Shown piece after piece: positions 1 through 7,477 of a stretch of 36,271 nt of DNA. Made by a program: the position numbers and the translations under genes. The number at the start of each line of letters is the position of its first letter. The stretch's first letter is position 1. The stretch lies in contig SYKE01000029.1 of NCBI GenBank assembly GCA_005798285.1, forward strand, positions 1 to 36,271, read 5' to 3'. The notes under the pieces were generated by a model, which was given only the letters and a program-made list of their open reading frames with translations, was not told the origin of the DNA and did no database searches. The DNA is from Actinomycetota bacterium (lineage in GTDB: Bacteria; Armatimonadota; SYMT01).

Positions 1-348
1 CGTCTGCGCGCCGTGTCGCACTGAATGGGGTCCCGTTCTGTGCGCAGGTCGCGCGCCTGGCGCCACATCTGCGGGAATGACGATCGTGAGCCTGGCGCGT
101 GAGGGTACGGGCGCTTCACACAGTCTTGCCTTCGGCGCTGTATTGGCGCGCTGCACGGGACGTGCTTGCGGTATCTGCGCTCCGGAATTCTCGGGTCGCT
201 GCCCGAAAGTGACGATGATCGAGGGGTGGGCCAGCGACTCCGTGTCCGAGGCGGACTCTTGCTGGCGTGGCGCGGCCGAACTCCCCGACGCCGTCTTCCT
301 TGAAGAAGTCCCACCAGGACATGGATGGTGAGCAGGGGGTTCCGCTGC
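1..348. other. Unassigned left edge, no confident gene
   Basis: I cannot assign a gene here. On the minus strand, 27 bp after the DinB stop, an ATG at 322 opens a 68-codon frame that begins MSWWDFFKEDGVGEFG and looks protein-like with GC-rich third positions. After about 20 codons the codon use worsens, and the +1-shifted frame (which reads ...SLAHPSIIVTFGQ...) looks better and stays open to position 1. This may be a degraded or frameshifted third gene of the DinB operon. A plus-strand frame at 77-331 is also open but resembles no family I know. No Shine-Dalgarno sequence precedes either candidate. Confidence 0.3.
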
Positions 349-870
349 CTATCGGAGGCCCTGGGACTTTGTGATCCAGTCGGTGTCGATGCTCTTTGCC
401 ATGAGGAGTTCCGACAGTTGACCCACATGCCCCTGGATGTGGCGCAGGTTCATGAGCTGGTGAGAGAGCTTGCCCATGTTCCGGTACCACGAAAAGCCCG
501 TTTCGTCGGAGTCGAGATTGAGATCGTCGACGATGGGGTCAACCAGCGCGTCGATGAAGCGGATGTAGGCGAGGATCTCGGCCTTTCCGTAGCTCTCGGC
601 GCCTTCCGGCAGTTCATAGGGCTCCACTTCCCCGGGTTGAACCCAGAGGCCGGGGTGGATGCCTTCTCGGCGGCCGGGCCAGGGCTGAAACGCTTCCTCG
701 TTCTGGCCCAGGTACAGGTGGGTGTAGAAGGCGGCGTGAAAGGCGATGCGCCAGAACGTGCGCGGGTGGGCGCCCTCAAGCCACACGGTCTCCGGGCACT
801 TCTCCACGCATTCCGCCAGCATCGCCAGGCCGGCGTGATACTGCTCCCGTAGCGCCTGTCGTAAGGTCAT
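349..870 (-). CDS. DinB-family protein
   Basis: A 173-residue protein with the size and helical character of the DinB/YfiT four-helix-bundle superfamily, whose members are usually metal-binding and often thiol-dependent transferases or hydrolases. The expected histidines are present: WRIAFHAAFYTH near residues 40-51 and the closing-helix motif NLRHIQGHVGQL at 141-152 (H144, H148), typical of the third and fourth metal-site positions. The ATG start is preceded by GGAGG about 8 bases upstream. It follows the Dabb-domain gene by 18 bp on the same strand, so the two are probably co-transcribed. The substrate is unknown. The name does not imply a role in the SOS response. Confidence 0.8.
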   Translation of the reverse strand: MTLRQALREQYHAGLAMLAECVEKCPETVWLEGAHPRTFWRIAFHAAFYTHLYLGQNEEAFQPWPGRREGIHPGLWVQPGEVEPYELPEGAESYGKAEILAYIRFIDALVDPIVDDLNLDSDETGFSWYRNMGKLSHQLMNLRHIQGHVGQLSELLMAKSIDTDWITKSQGLR

Positions 871-888
871 TGCCGTGCCTCCACTCGG

Positions 889-1194
889 CTACCCGTCGAA
901 GTGGTCGTAGACCTGAACCCGCTTCCAGTGGGCGCGGTTGCGCTCGATGAATTGCAGGTGAAGCTCGTGGTCCTGGTAGATGTCGTGCCCCTCCCGGTCG
1001 TCGAGGATGACGGTGAGACCGCAGGCGTAGGAGTTGTCGACGACCTCACGGGGGGTGTTGGCGGGGGCGCCGGCCCAGAGGTGGCGCACGGCGGGAATAG
1101 CGCCGAGGTAGGTGTGGCAGTCCTGAGCAAGCTGAGCGATGGCGGCCTCGGACGTGCCCTCGTGAACCCAAAAGTAGACGGTGTGAACGAACAC
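889..1194 (-). CDS. Dabb (stress-responsive A/B barrel) domain protein
   Basis: A 101-residue protein starting at a GTG codon (reads M-FVHTVYFWVHEG). Dabb family members are short dimeric alpha/beta barrels that typically begin with a hydrophobic strand of the form hHxVxFxhK and carry the central pattern seen here: a helix with AIAQLAQDC, then HLWAGAPA, then DNSYACGLTVILDDREG, and a final HLQFIERNRAHW helix. Length and motif order fit one complete domain. Longer upstream extension of the frame lacks coding character, and GGAA lies about 6 bases before the GTG. It is the first gene of a two-gene minus-strand unit with the DinB protein. Its function is unknown; relatives include stress-induced proteins and a few cyclases. 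Confidence 0.8.
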   Translation of the reverse strand: MFVHTVYFWVHEGTSEAAIAQLAQDCHTYLGAIPAVRHLWAGAPANTPREVVDNSYACGLTVILDDREGHDIYQDHELHLQFIERNRAHWKRVQVYDHFDG

Positions 1195-1405
1195 GCTGTT
1201 TTCCGGTCTGGGCAGACGTCTTGTCTCCCCTCGGGTCTCCGTTGGACTTGCCCGGCGCCGGACCCTCCGCCGAGCCGTGGGATCCGCTGGGAGTGAGGAG
1301 GAAAAAGCGTACTCGATCTTACAACCTTGACTCCGGATGCGCGGTTGGATCCCCGAGAGGATCGCTTCCGCCACCTTGCGCGTCGCCTGGGAGGGACTGC
1401 CGTCC

Positions 1406-2881
1406 ATGTCCAACCTCGATCCGTCGACGGATGCTTCTGATTCCCGCTCCGTGCCGCCGCTCTGGCAGGTTGCGCTGCTCTCCGCTCTGGCGGGAGGAAT
1501 GGGGTGGGGGATCCGCGGGCAATACGGGCACCAGACGGGCGCCATGATGGCGGGTTTGTTGGTGGCGCTTGTGCTGGTGACGCTGCTGCCGGCGGGGTTC
1601 CGCTCGGTGGATGCGGCGCGGGCGGTGGCGTTCGGCGCCATCGGGGTGGCGTTCGGCGGGTCGATGACCTACGGCCAGACGATCGGCCTCACTCAGGACA
1701 AGGAGCTCATCGGCAACTGGTCCGCCCTGGCTTGGGGGATGACCGGTCTCTTCGTGAAGGGCGCGCTCTGGATTGGGCTCTTCGGCGCGTTCCTCGGGAT
1801 GGGTCTCAGCCGGGTGCGCTATCGCGTGCAGGAAGTCGCGCTCCTGTTCATGGTCCTCGTCGGCCTGATGTTCGCCGGGATCTTCCTGTTCAATCAACCC
1901 TACGACCTCGAGACGCGGCGGCTTCCAGCGATCTACTTCTCGATGACCTGGGAGTGGATGCCGAACAAAGCCGATCTGAAGCCGCGGTTCGAGAACTGGG
2001 GTGGATTGCTGCTCGGGCTGATCGCCGTCACTGCCTATGCATCACGACAGCGGGGCGATCGTCTGGCGCGGAATCTTGCGCTGTTCGGCGTGCTGTTCGG
2101 CGGTCTGGGGTTCGCGGGGGGCCAGTGCTTTCAGGCGTGCCACGCTTGGAACCTGGAGAGTTACCGGCAGGGCTGGTTTGCCTCGATCGACCCGCTGATG
2201 AACTGGTGGAACGTGATGGAGATCACGTTTGGACTCGTGATGGGCGGGGGTCTGGGTCTGGGCGCGTGGCTAAATCGGGGGCTCATCGGGCCCAAGACTG
2301 AGGCTGAGGAAACCTTGAGCCCGGGAGTGGAAGCGCTCTTTCTCGGGATGCATCCGCTGATGCTGCTCGGCTGGGAGTTTCTGGAGTTGGGGCCGCTCTC
2401 CGACTACTGCGATCTCGCATTCACCGTGTGGACGGTCCCCGCCGTGGCGGTGGTGGCCGGCCGTCGGTTCCCGTATGCGCTGGCGCTGCCATGGGTGGGG
2501 CTGCCGATCGCCGGGAAGACCCTGAGACAACTCTCTTACAAGACCGAGCTTGTGCCGATACTGCCGGGTTGGCTGCTCTTCGTCGCACTGCCGTTGGCGG
2601 CGTTGGGGTGGGTGGCGTGGCGCTCCATTCGACGGAGCGAACAGGAAGATGGACAGGCGTTTGCAAGGCGGGCTCTGGTGGCTGCGGCGTGGACCTACTA
2701 CTTGTTGAATTACGGCTTCTTCGAGTTCCCCTGGCCCTGGCTACCGCCCACAGGTCGAACTCCATCGGCGATCATGTTCACTCTCTGCGTGTTGGCCCTC
2801 ACCGCCGCAGCGCTCCGCCGTCCAAGCCGCGGCACGAGCGAGGGACGCCTCTCTCATGCCGCTCCCCCCGGGAGTGGCTAG
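1406..2881 (+). CDS. Polytopic membrane protein of unknown function
   Basis: A 491-residue protein with about twelve hydrophobic segments rich in glycine, spread from residue 20 to near the C-terminus. I do not recognise the family. A conspicuous motif GWGIRGQYGHQTGA lies in the first membrane segment (about 33-46), and a further polar-in-membrane patch lies around GGQCFQACHAW and NWWNVMEITFG. The frame is open further upstream, but I chose the ATG at 1406 because GGGAGGG lies about 10 bases ahead. It is followed after 34 bp by an exported protein and then by a kinase/SUMF gene, so it probably belongs to one three-gene operon. The architecture suits a transporter, an acyltransferase-like integral enzyme, or a sensor partner of the kinase; none can be preferred from sequence alone. 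Confidence 0.8.
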   Translation: MSNLDPSTDASDSRSVPPLWQVALLSALAGGMGWGIRGQYGHQTGAMMAGLLVALVLVTLLPAGFRSVDAARAVAFGAIGVAFGGSMTYGQTIGLTQDKELIGNWSALAWGMTGLFVKGALWIGLFGAFLGMGLSRVRYRVQEVALLFMVLVGLMFAGIFLFNQPYDLETRRLPAIYFSMTWEWMPNKADLKPRFENWGGLLLGLIAVTAYASRQRGDRLARNLALFGVLFGGLGFAGGQCFQACHAWNLESYRQGWFASIDPLMNWWNVMEITFGLVMGGGLGLGAWLNRGLIGPKTEAEETLSPGVEALFLGMHPLMLLGWEFLELGPLSDYCDLAFTVWTVPAVAVVAGRRFPYALALPWVGLPIAGKTLRQLSYKTELVPILPGWLLFVALPLAALGWVAWRSIRRSEQEDGQAFARRALVAAAWTYYLLNYGFFEFPWPWLPPTGRTPSAIMFTLCVLALTAAALRRPSRGTSEGRLSHAAPPGSG

Positions 2882-2915
2882 ACAATCGGCGAGCACGCAA
2901 CGGAGAATCGGAAGC

Positions 2916-4187
2916 ATGAAGCTTTGCATGTCAAACTCGTGGGTGGGAACGCTCGGGACCGTCGCGGTCCTCCTGAGCGTTCGATCCGCGCCTGCGGCGC
3001 CGGTTCAAACGCCGCCCCCGGTTCCCACGCCGCCGCAAGTCTCCCCACAGACCTCCGACGGGCTCGGTCCCCTCAGGCCCCAGGTGATTGAGGAGACCGC
3101 CCCGCTCACGATCAAGGACAGCCGCGGCATCTCGGTCACGCTGCGCATCCCCGTTTCGCTCCACCGACCGGCCAACGCATTCCGCCTCTATGGCGGCCGA
3201 CCGCTCACGCTCCAGTCCTTTGAGCGACGGCGAGATCTCTACCGAGACGCGTTTCTCGAACTCGTGACCCAATCCGGCCTCCAGCCCCGAGTCTCGATGT
3301 TCGACACCGTCGGCAAGCAGGCGCAGTGGTTGGGGGATCAGGCGTGGCGGCAGCTTGATCGGTATCAGAAGGGCCAGAATCCGAGGCTTCCCCGGGTCGA
3401 TCTCTCGCTGCTCGCGCGGGATCCCCGTCGGGCGGCTCGACAGATTGCGGATACGGCCAGGCTGGGACGGCCCGGTCCGATCAGCGATCACGTCGGTTCG
3501 GTGCTCCGGGCAGTGGGTCAGAACCCGCCCTCCACCGCGAAGCCGGTGGTCGAAGCATTGACCCTCCGCGCGGTGGCGGCGGACGCGGCAGAGGCCCGAC
3601 TGCGGGGCGCCGGCCGGGCTCTCGGTTTCGAGCCGGGTTACCAATCCCGAGATCTCGCGCTCGATCCGGCGATGCGGGCCGGCTATCAGTCAGCGCTGAC
3701 CGAGTTTGGGGAGGTCCAGAAGGGGCTGTGGCCCGCCATCGTGTCGTCGGTGTATCGCAATCAGGGCAAACTGGTGATCGAAGCGGTGAAGAAGATCGCC
3801 CTCTCCAGCCTGGGCTTCTGGGCGGTGTTCGGCTATCTGGGATTCCAGGGCGCCGAAAGCGCGATGAACGCGGAGTATCGGGGGCAGTACTCCATCTGCC
3901 TCGCCACGCTGGAGGCGGCGCTCCTGCAAGCGGGAGCCGCGACCCCGGCGGAAGAGGCCTACCAGCTTGCTCTCGCTGCAGAGTGCTCCCTGAACTATCA
4001 GCTCACCGAAGCGCTGAAGCGGCCGGCGCTCTTCCCCCTGGAGCCGGCGGGCGGGAAGTCTCCCGGCCAATGGCAGATGGTGTTCTCCCAGCGATGGAAC
4101 ACACTTCGAACAGAACTCACGGCACGGCCCCCGATCTCGCCGGCGGCGGGGGCGCTTCCGGAGTCGAACTCCACTACGGGTCAGTAG
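2916..4187 (+). CDS. Exported protein of unknown function
   Basis: A 423-residue protein with an N-terminal signal peptide (hydrophobic core WVGTLGTVAVLLSV, cleavage plausible after APA near residue 29), followed by a proline-rich linker. The ATG at 2916 has GGAGA about 9 bases upstream. The mature part is mostly charged and helical. A short hydrophobic stretch (IALSSLGFWAVFGYLGF, about residues 290-306) could be a second membrane contact. Near the C-terminus lies a helical, alanine-rich region with several cysteines (YSICLATLEAALLQAG, then LALAAECSLNYQL) that resembles a helical hairpin repeat. I recognise no catalytic motif. Its position 34 bp after the membrane protein and 9 bp before the kinase/SUMF gene suggests a shared envelope function. 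Confidence 0.75.
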   Translation: MKLCMSNSWVGTLGTVAVLLSVRSAPAAPVQTPPPVPTPPQVSPQTSDGLGPLRPQVIEETAPLTIKDSRGISVTLRIPVSLHRPANAFRLYGGRPLTLQSFERRRDLYRDAFLELVTQSGLQPRVSMFDTVGKQAQWLGDQAWRQLDRYQKGQNPRLPRVDLSLLARDPRRAARQIADTARLGRPGPISDHVGSVLRAVGQNPPSTAKPVVEALTLRAVAADAAEARLRGAGRALGFEPGYQSRDLALDPAMRAGYQSALTEFGEVQKGLWPAIVSSVYRNQGKLVIEAVKKIALSSLGFWAVFGYLGFQGAESAMNAEYRGQYSICLATLEAALLQAGAATPAEEAYQLALAAECSLNYQLTEALKRPALFPLEPAGGKSPGQWQMVFSQRWNTLRTELTARPPISPAAGALPESNSTTGQ

Positions 4188-4196
4188 GTCTTCCCT

Positions 4197-6095
4197 ATGG
4201 CATTTCGAGTCGGTGATGTGTTGGGGCCCTACCGGCTTGAGGAGCGCCTCGGCAGCGGTAGTTTCGGCACGGTGTTTAGAGCTACGCGGCAGGCCGGGGT
4301 CGAGATCCCCGTGGCGCTCAAGGTGGCGCACGATCAGTCCGACGGAGCGCAGGCGTTTCTTCGGGAAGCCGAGTTGTGGGTGCGGGCCAGCGGACATCCC
4401 AACGTGGTTCCGGTCCAGGATGCCGCCGTCTACGATAACGAACTGGTACTGGTGAGCGAGCTGGTCGCCGGGGGATCCCTGGTGGACTATGCCGGGTTTC
4501 AGGCAGGCAAAGCTCTGCCGGCCGGCGAGGCGCTGACGATCGTCTCTGGGATCCTTCGTGGCCTGGCGCACCTGCACTCCCGCAGCATTGTCCATCGGGA
4601 TCTGAAGCCGGCGAACATCCTCATGCAGGGGGGAATCCCGCGACTCACAGACTTCGGAGTGGCGCGCGCCACGGAGCGAACCACCAAGACCCGATCCAGT
4701 TCGGGCACGATGGTTTACATGCCGCCGGAGGCGTTTCTCGGGAAGGTGGGTCCCCAATCAGATCTCTGGGCCGTTGGGATTATCCTCTATGAACTCCTCA
4801 CGGCGAGAGTTCCTTTCAATGGGCCCAACGAGTTTGCGGTGATGGACGCCATCCGATCTCTCCCGCTGCCGTCGCTGCCGGAGGGCGTGCCCGAAGGGTG
4901 CGGCGCCATCGTCGCTCGAGCGCTTTCTCGAGATGAGGCGGCACGTTTCAAAACCGCCGACGAGATGCTGGCTGCCGTTGAACGGGTGCATCACCAGTGC
5001 TCCACCTCGGAACACGCCGCCGCAGATCTGGCTGCCAGAGGGGAAGCGGAACTCCGGCAACTCCCCACCGCCCCGCCCGTGGTTTCCGTGAGCCGGTTGG
5101 CCACTGAGATGCTCTCGCCGGCCGAGGCGGCACGCCGCGTGGAAGGCTCGGTGTCCGATTCCGCCGTCGCTGATGCGCCCCGGGCCGGTCGGCCGGGAGC
5201 CGGTACGCTCCGCATGGCAGGGGCTGCCCTGGCCATTCTCGTCGTGGGCTGGGTTCTTGGCGAAGTGTTCGGCCCGGGCAAGTCCGGGGTGCGGTCGGGA
5301 ACCGTGGCCGGCAGGACGGGTTCGGGTCCGGCAGCTTCCGGCGCGGCGTCGCCTCCGGCCGTGTCCTCACCTTCGCCCGTGGCGGGTCCGGCGCTCGGAG
5401 GAATGACCTCCAGGGACGGAGCGGAACTCGTGCACGTTCCCGCCGGTGAATTCACGATGGGAACCGACGACCGCGACTTTCACTCGAACGGCCATCCGGC
5501 TCATCGGGTTACCCTGACAAAAGCGTTCCGACTCTACAAGTATCCCGTGACCCACGGCCAGTACGACCAGTTCCTGCAGGCCCAGCCTGGCGCTGCGAAG
5601 CCGCCGTACTTCTTCGACTCCGACTTCAGTGACGCGATGTTGCCGATTGTCGGCGTCTCCTGGGACGATGCCGTGCGATACGCGAAGTGGGTGGGCGGCC
5701 GACTACCCACCGAAGCAGAGTGGGAGTACGCCGCTCGAGGCAAAGAGGGCAGACTTTACCCCTGGGGCAACACCCCTCCGGATCCCGGCCTTGCCGTCTT
5801 CAACCGAGACCCCCACTCCGGCCGACCGGAGCCCACCGGAGATCGACAGGCGGGTGCAAGCTGGTGCGGGGCGATCGATCTGGTCGGGAATGTGTCTCAG
5901 TGGTGTCAGGACTGGTACGCCGAGTATCCGGCGACCGCGCAGAGGGATCCCACAGGCCTCGCATCCGGCTCGGCCCGCGTCTTGAGGGGCGGCTACTGGG
6001 GAAGCAACCGCGAGCAAATCCGTGCCGCTCAACGCGACTACAATACCCCCGACACCCAGCACACCGACAAGAGTTTTCGCGTCGTCTTGCCCTGA
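4197..6095 (+). CDS. Ser/Thr protein kinase with membrane span and FGE/SUMF1-like domain
   Basis: A 632-residue three-part protein. Residues 12-265 are a complete Hanks-type kinase: glycine loop GSGSFG (19-24), lysine K42, catalytic loop HRDLKPAN (133-140), DFG (152-154), PPE (176-178) and D189. A Pro/Ala/Ser linker leads to one hydrophobic segment (about 340-358), then a second linker and a formylglycine-generating-enzyme/SUMF1-like domain (about 403-631) with GEFTMG, GVSWDDA, GRLPTEAEWEYAARG, YPWGN, GNVSQW and RGGYWGS. The topology predicts a cytoplasmic kinase and an external SUMF domain. The region that carries the catalytic cysteines in true FGEs (after RGGYW, residues 601-620) has none, so sulfatase activation is unlikely and a ligand-binding or adaptor role is more probable. 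It starts 9 bp after the exported protein gene. Confidence 0.93.
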   Translation: MAFRVGDVLGPYRLEERLGSGSFGTVFRATRQAGVEIPVALKVAHDQSDGAQAFLREAELWVRASGHPNVVPVQDAAVYDNELVLVSELVAGGSLVDYAGFQAGKALPAGEALTIVSGILRGLAHLHSRSIVHRDLKPANILMQGGIPRLTDFGVARATERTTKTRSSSGTMVYMPPEAFLGKVGPQSDLWAVGIILYELLTARVPFNGPNEFAVMDAIRSLPLPSLPEGVPEGCGAIVARALSRDEAARFKTADEMLAAVERVHHQCSTSEHAAADLAARGEAELRQLPTAPPVVSVSRLATEMLSPAEAARRVEGSVSDSAVADAPRAGRPGAGTLRMAGAALAILVVGWVLGEVFGPGKSGVRSGTVAGRTGSGPAASGAASPPAVSSPSPVAGPALGGMTSRDGAELVHVPAGEFTMGTDDRDFHSNGHPAHRVTLTKAFRLYKYPVTHGQYDQFLQAQPGAAKPPYFFDSDFSDAMLPIVGVSWDDAVRYAKWVGGRLPTEAEWEYAARGKEGRLYPWGNTPPDPGLAVFNRDPHSGRPEPTGDRQAGASWCGAIDLVGNVSQWCQDWYAEYPATAQRDPTGLASGSARVLRGGYWGSNREQIRAAQRDYNTPDTQHTDKSFRVVLP

Positions 6096-6242
6096 TCGCG
6101 CCATGGGGCCCAGGCGGCTCGCGGGACGAGAGCCCAGCTTCAACCCGACCTGGGGAGCATCTCGCCCGGACTGATGGCGGCGTTCGCGGGGGTAGGGTCG
6201 ATGCCGGCGCCCGTCAAACCGGTCGGGCCGCGCATGGATGCG

Positions 6243-7001
6243 TTAAGGCATCCGAAACTGCTCGAGGTTGCCGCGGTAGACAAGTCCCAGTTCCTCCCGG
6301 CTCCGGGCGACGTTACAGGTGGCGTCGGCTTCCGCGGTTCCCACGATGTGGAAGATGTCGAAGCCGATGGAGTCGTTCTCCACGGCCAGACGGCAGGCTT
6401 CGGCCAGGTCGTGGCGGCAGACCCAGCCGTTGCGGAGCGGTGTGCCCTCCGGCCCCAGGCGCTCGCGGAAACGCCCCAGCCCCAGGCGGGAGTCGACGAT
6501 GTAGTCGGGACACAAGACGATCGTCCGCAGGTCGTGGGAGTCGAAAAAGCTACGGCCCATCTCCTCCTGGAGGCGCTTGGTGACCGGGTAGACACCACCT
6601 CCCGGACGCCGGCGTTCGGAGTCGAAGAAGCCGCCGAGAGGGTGCACCGTCTCCCGAGATCCGATGTGAACGACCCGGCGGAGATGCAGTCGCCGGGCGC
6701 TATCGAGGACATTCCACAAGCCCTTGAGGTTCACCATCCAGGGAAGCGAATCGTTGTCCTCCTGCCCAAAGTAGGCTGCTGCGTGGATGACGGCATCGGC
6801 GCCGGCGACGGCGGCATAAACTGTGGGGAAGTCGGAGATGTCGCCGTGAACCCGAGCCCCGCTCCAACTCGGGCCGAGGTCTTCCCAGGTGTCCCAGTCT
6901 TTCTCCGAGCGGTCGAAGGCGATGACCTCATGCCCTGCCGCGCAGGCGGCGAGGATAGCCCGCCCGAGCCAGCCGGCAGCTCCAAAAACGACGATTCTCA
7001 T
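6243..7001 (-). CDS. NAD(P)-dependent epimerase/dehydratase
   Basis: A 252-residue extended short-chain dehydrogenase/reductase. The Rossmann dinucleotide motif GAAGWLG (residues 7-13) follows strand MRIVVF, and an acidic residue at the end of beta-2 (AFD30) is typical of NAD preference. Acidic GDISD (53-57), IHAAAY (72-77), the catalytic region IGSRE (S115) and Y138-x3-K142 are all present. The C-terminal part is short, as in small UDP-glucose-4-epimerase-like oxidoreductases. It is the last gene of a three-gene minus-strand run behind the lactonase and a small membrane protein (53 bp gap). The sugar or other substrate cannot be read from the sequence. The 147 bp between its stop and the kinase stop (6096-6242) holds nothing I recognise. 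Confidence 0.88.
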   Translation of the reverse strand: MRIVVFGAAGWLGRAILAACAAGHEVIAFDRSEKDWDTWEDLGPSWSGARVHGDISDFPTVYAAVAGADAVIHAAAYFGQEDNDSLPWMVNLKGLWNVLDSARRLHLRRVVHIGSRETVHPLGGFFDSERRRPGGGVYPVTKRLQEEMGRSFFDSHDLRTIVLCPDYIVDSRLGLGRFRERLGPEGTPLRNGWVCRHDLAEACRLAVENDSIGFDIFHIVGTAEADATCNVARSREELGLVYRGNLEQFRMP

Positions 7002-7054
7002 CAGGGGATCACTTCCACCACGAACTCACAGGGGCAGCGACGTGTGCACGTCAG

Positions 7055-7426
7055 CTACTCGGGTTGGATCGGAGTCGGGACTTCGGCCCGGTCGAGGAGT
7101 TTCAGATTCTTCCGGTCGTACTTGAAGAGCACGCGATCCCTCAGCACATACACGTGCTGTCCACCCACCGCCAGTACGGGCCGCGGACCCGGCGGGCCGG
7201 GAACGACGGCACGCCGCCCACGCTCCGCCCCTGCCGTCGACGCCCGCAATCCTGCGGACGGGGTGGCTCCGGGACCCCGAATGCGGCCGCCGGAACTCTC
7301 AGTGACCGCGAGCGAGGCCGCCGGGGAGTCTGTCAGTCCCTGAGTCGAGAACAAGAAGACTCCCCAGAACAACAGAGCAGCCCCCGCCAGGCCGCCGAGC
7401 GTCCGCATCCAAACGGAGAGTTTCAC
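7055..7426 (-). CDS. Small single-span membrane protein
   Basis: A 123-residue protein of unknown function. One N-terminal hydrophobic segment (about residues 9-28, TLGGLAGAALLFWGVFLFS) is followed by a low-complexity Ala/Gly/Pro/Arg linker and a conserved-looking C-terminal strand pair GGQHVYVLRDRVLFKYD followed by RKNLKLLDRAEVP. That tail resembles a single propeller strand pair of the kind found at the ends of many exported WD/PQQ-like proteins. The start is a GTG with only a weak GGGA upstream; an ATG at 7408 is an alternative. It lies 51 bp after the lactonase, separated by a strong hairpin, and 53 bp before the epimerase. Confidence 0.6.
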   Translation of the reverse strand: MKLSVWMRTLGGLAGAALLFWGVFLFSTQGLTDSPAASLAVTESSGGRIRGPGATPSAGLRASTAGAERGRRAVVPGPPGPRPVLAVGGQHVYVLRDRVLFKYDRKNLKLLDRAEVPTPIQPE

Positions 7427-7437
7427 GAAATCCCAGA

Positions 7438-7465
7438 CTCGGCGACGGCCTGAGCCGTCGCCGAG
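7438..7465 (-). terminator. Perfect 12-bp hairpin between lactonase and small membrane protein genes
   Basis: CTCGGCGACGGC at 7438-7449 and its exact reverse complement at 7454-7465 enclose a four-base loop. The hairpin begins 12 bp after the lactonase stop. On the minus strand no uridine run follows, so it is not a canonical intrinsic terminator. It could be a partial terminator or a 3'-end stabiliser that lowers expression of the two downstream genes relative to the lactonase. Confidence 0.5.
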
Positions 7466-7477
7466 AGGCGGCGACGA

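Noticed and set aside
3690-4757. 355-codon minus-strand open frame opposite the kinase start
   Set aside because: It lies opposite the exported protein and kinase N-terminus, whose motifs are in the plus strand; high GC produces such frames.
6174-7343. 389-codon plus-strand open frame opposite the epimerase
   Set aside because: The minus strand encodes a complete Rossmann epimerase with Y138-x3-K142; the plus translation is motif-free.
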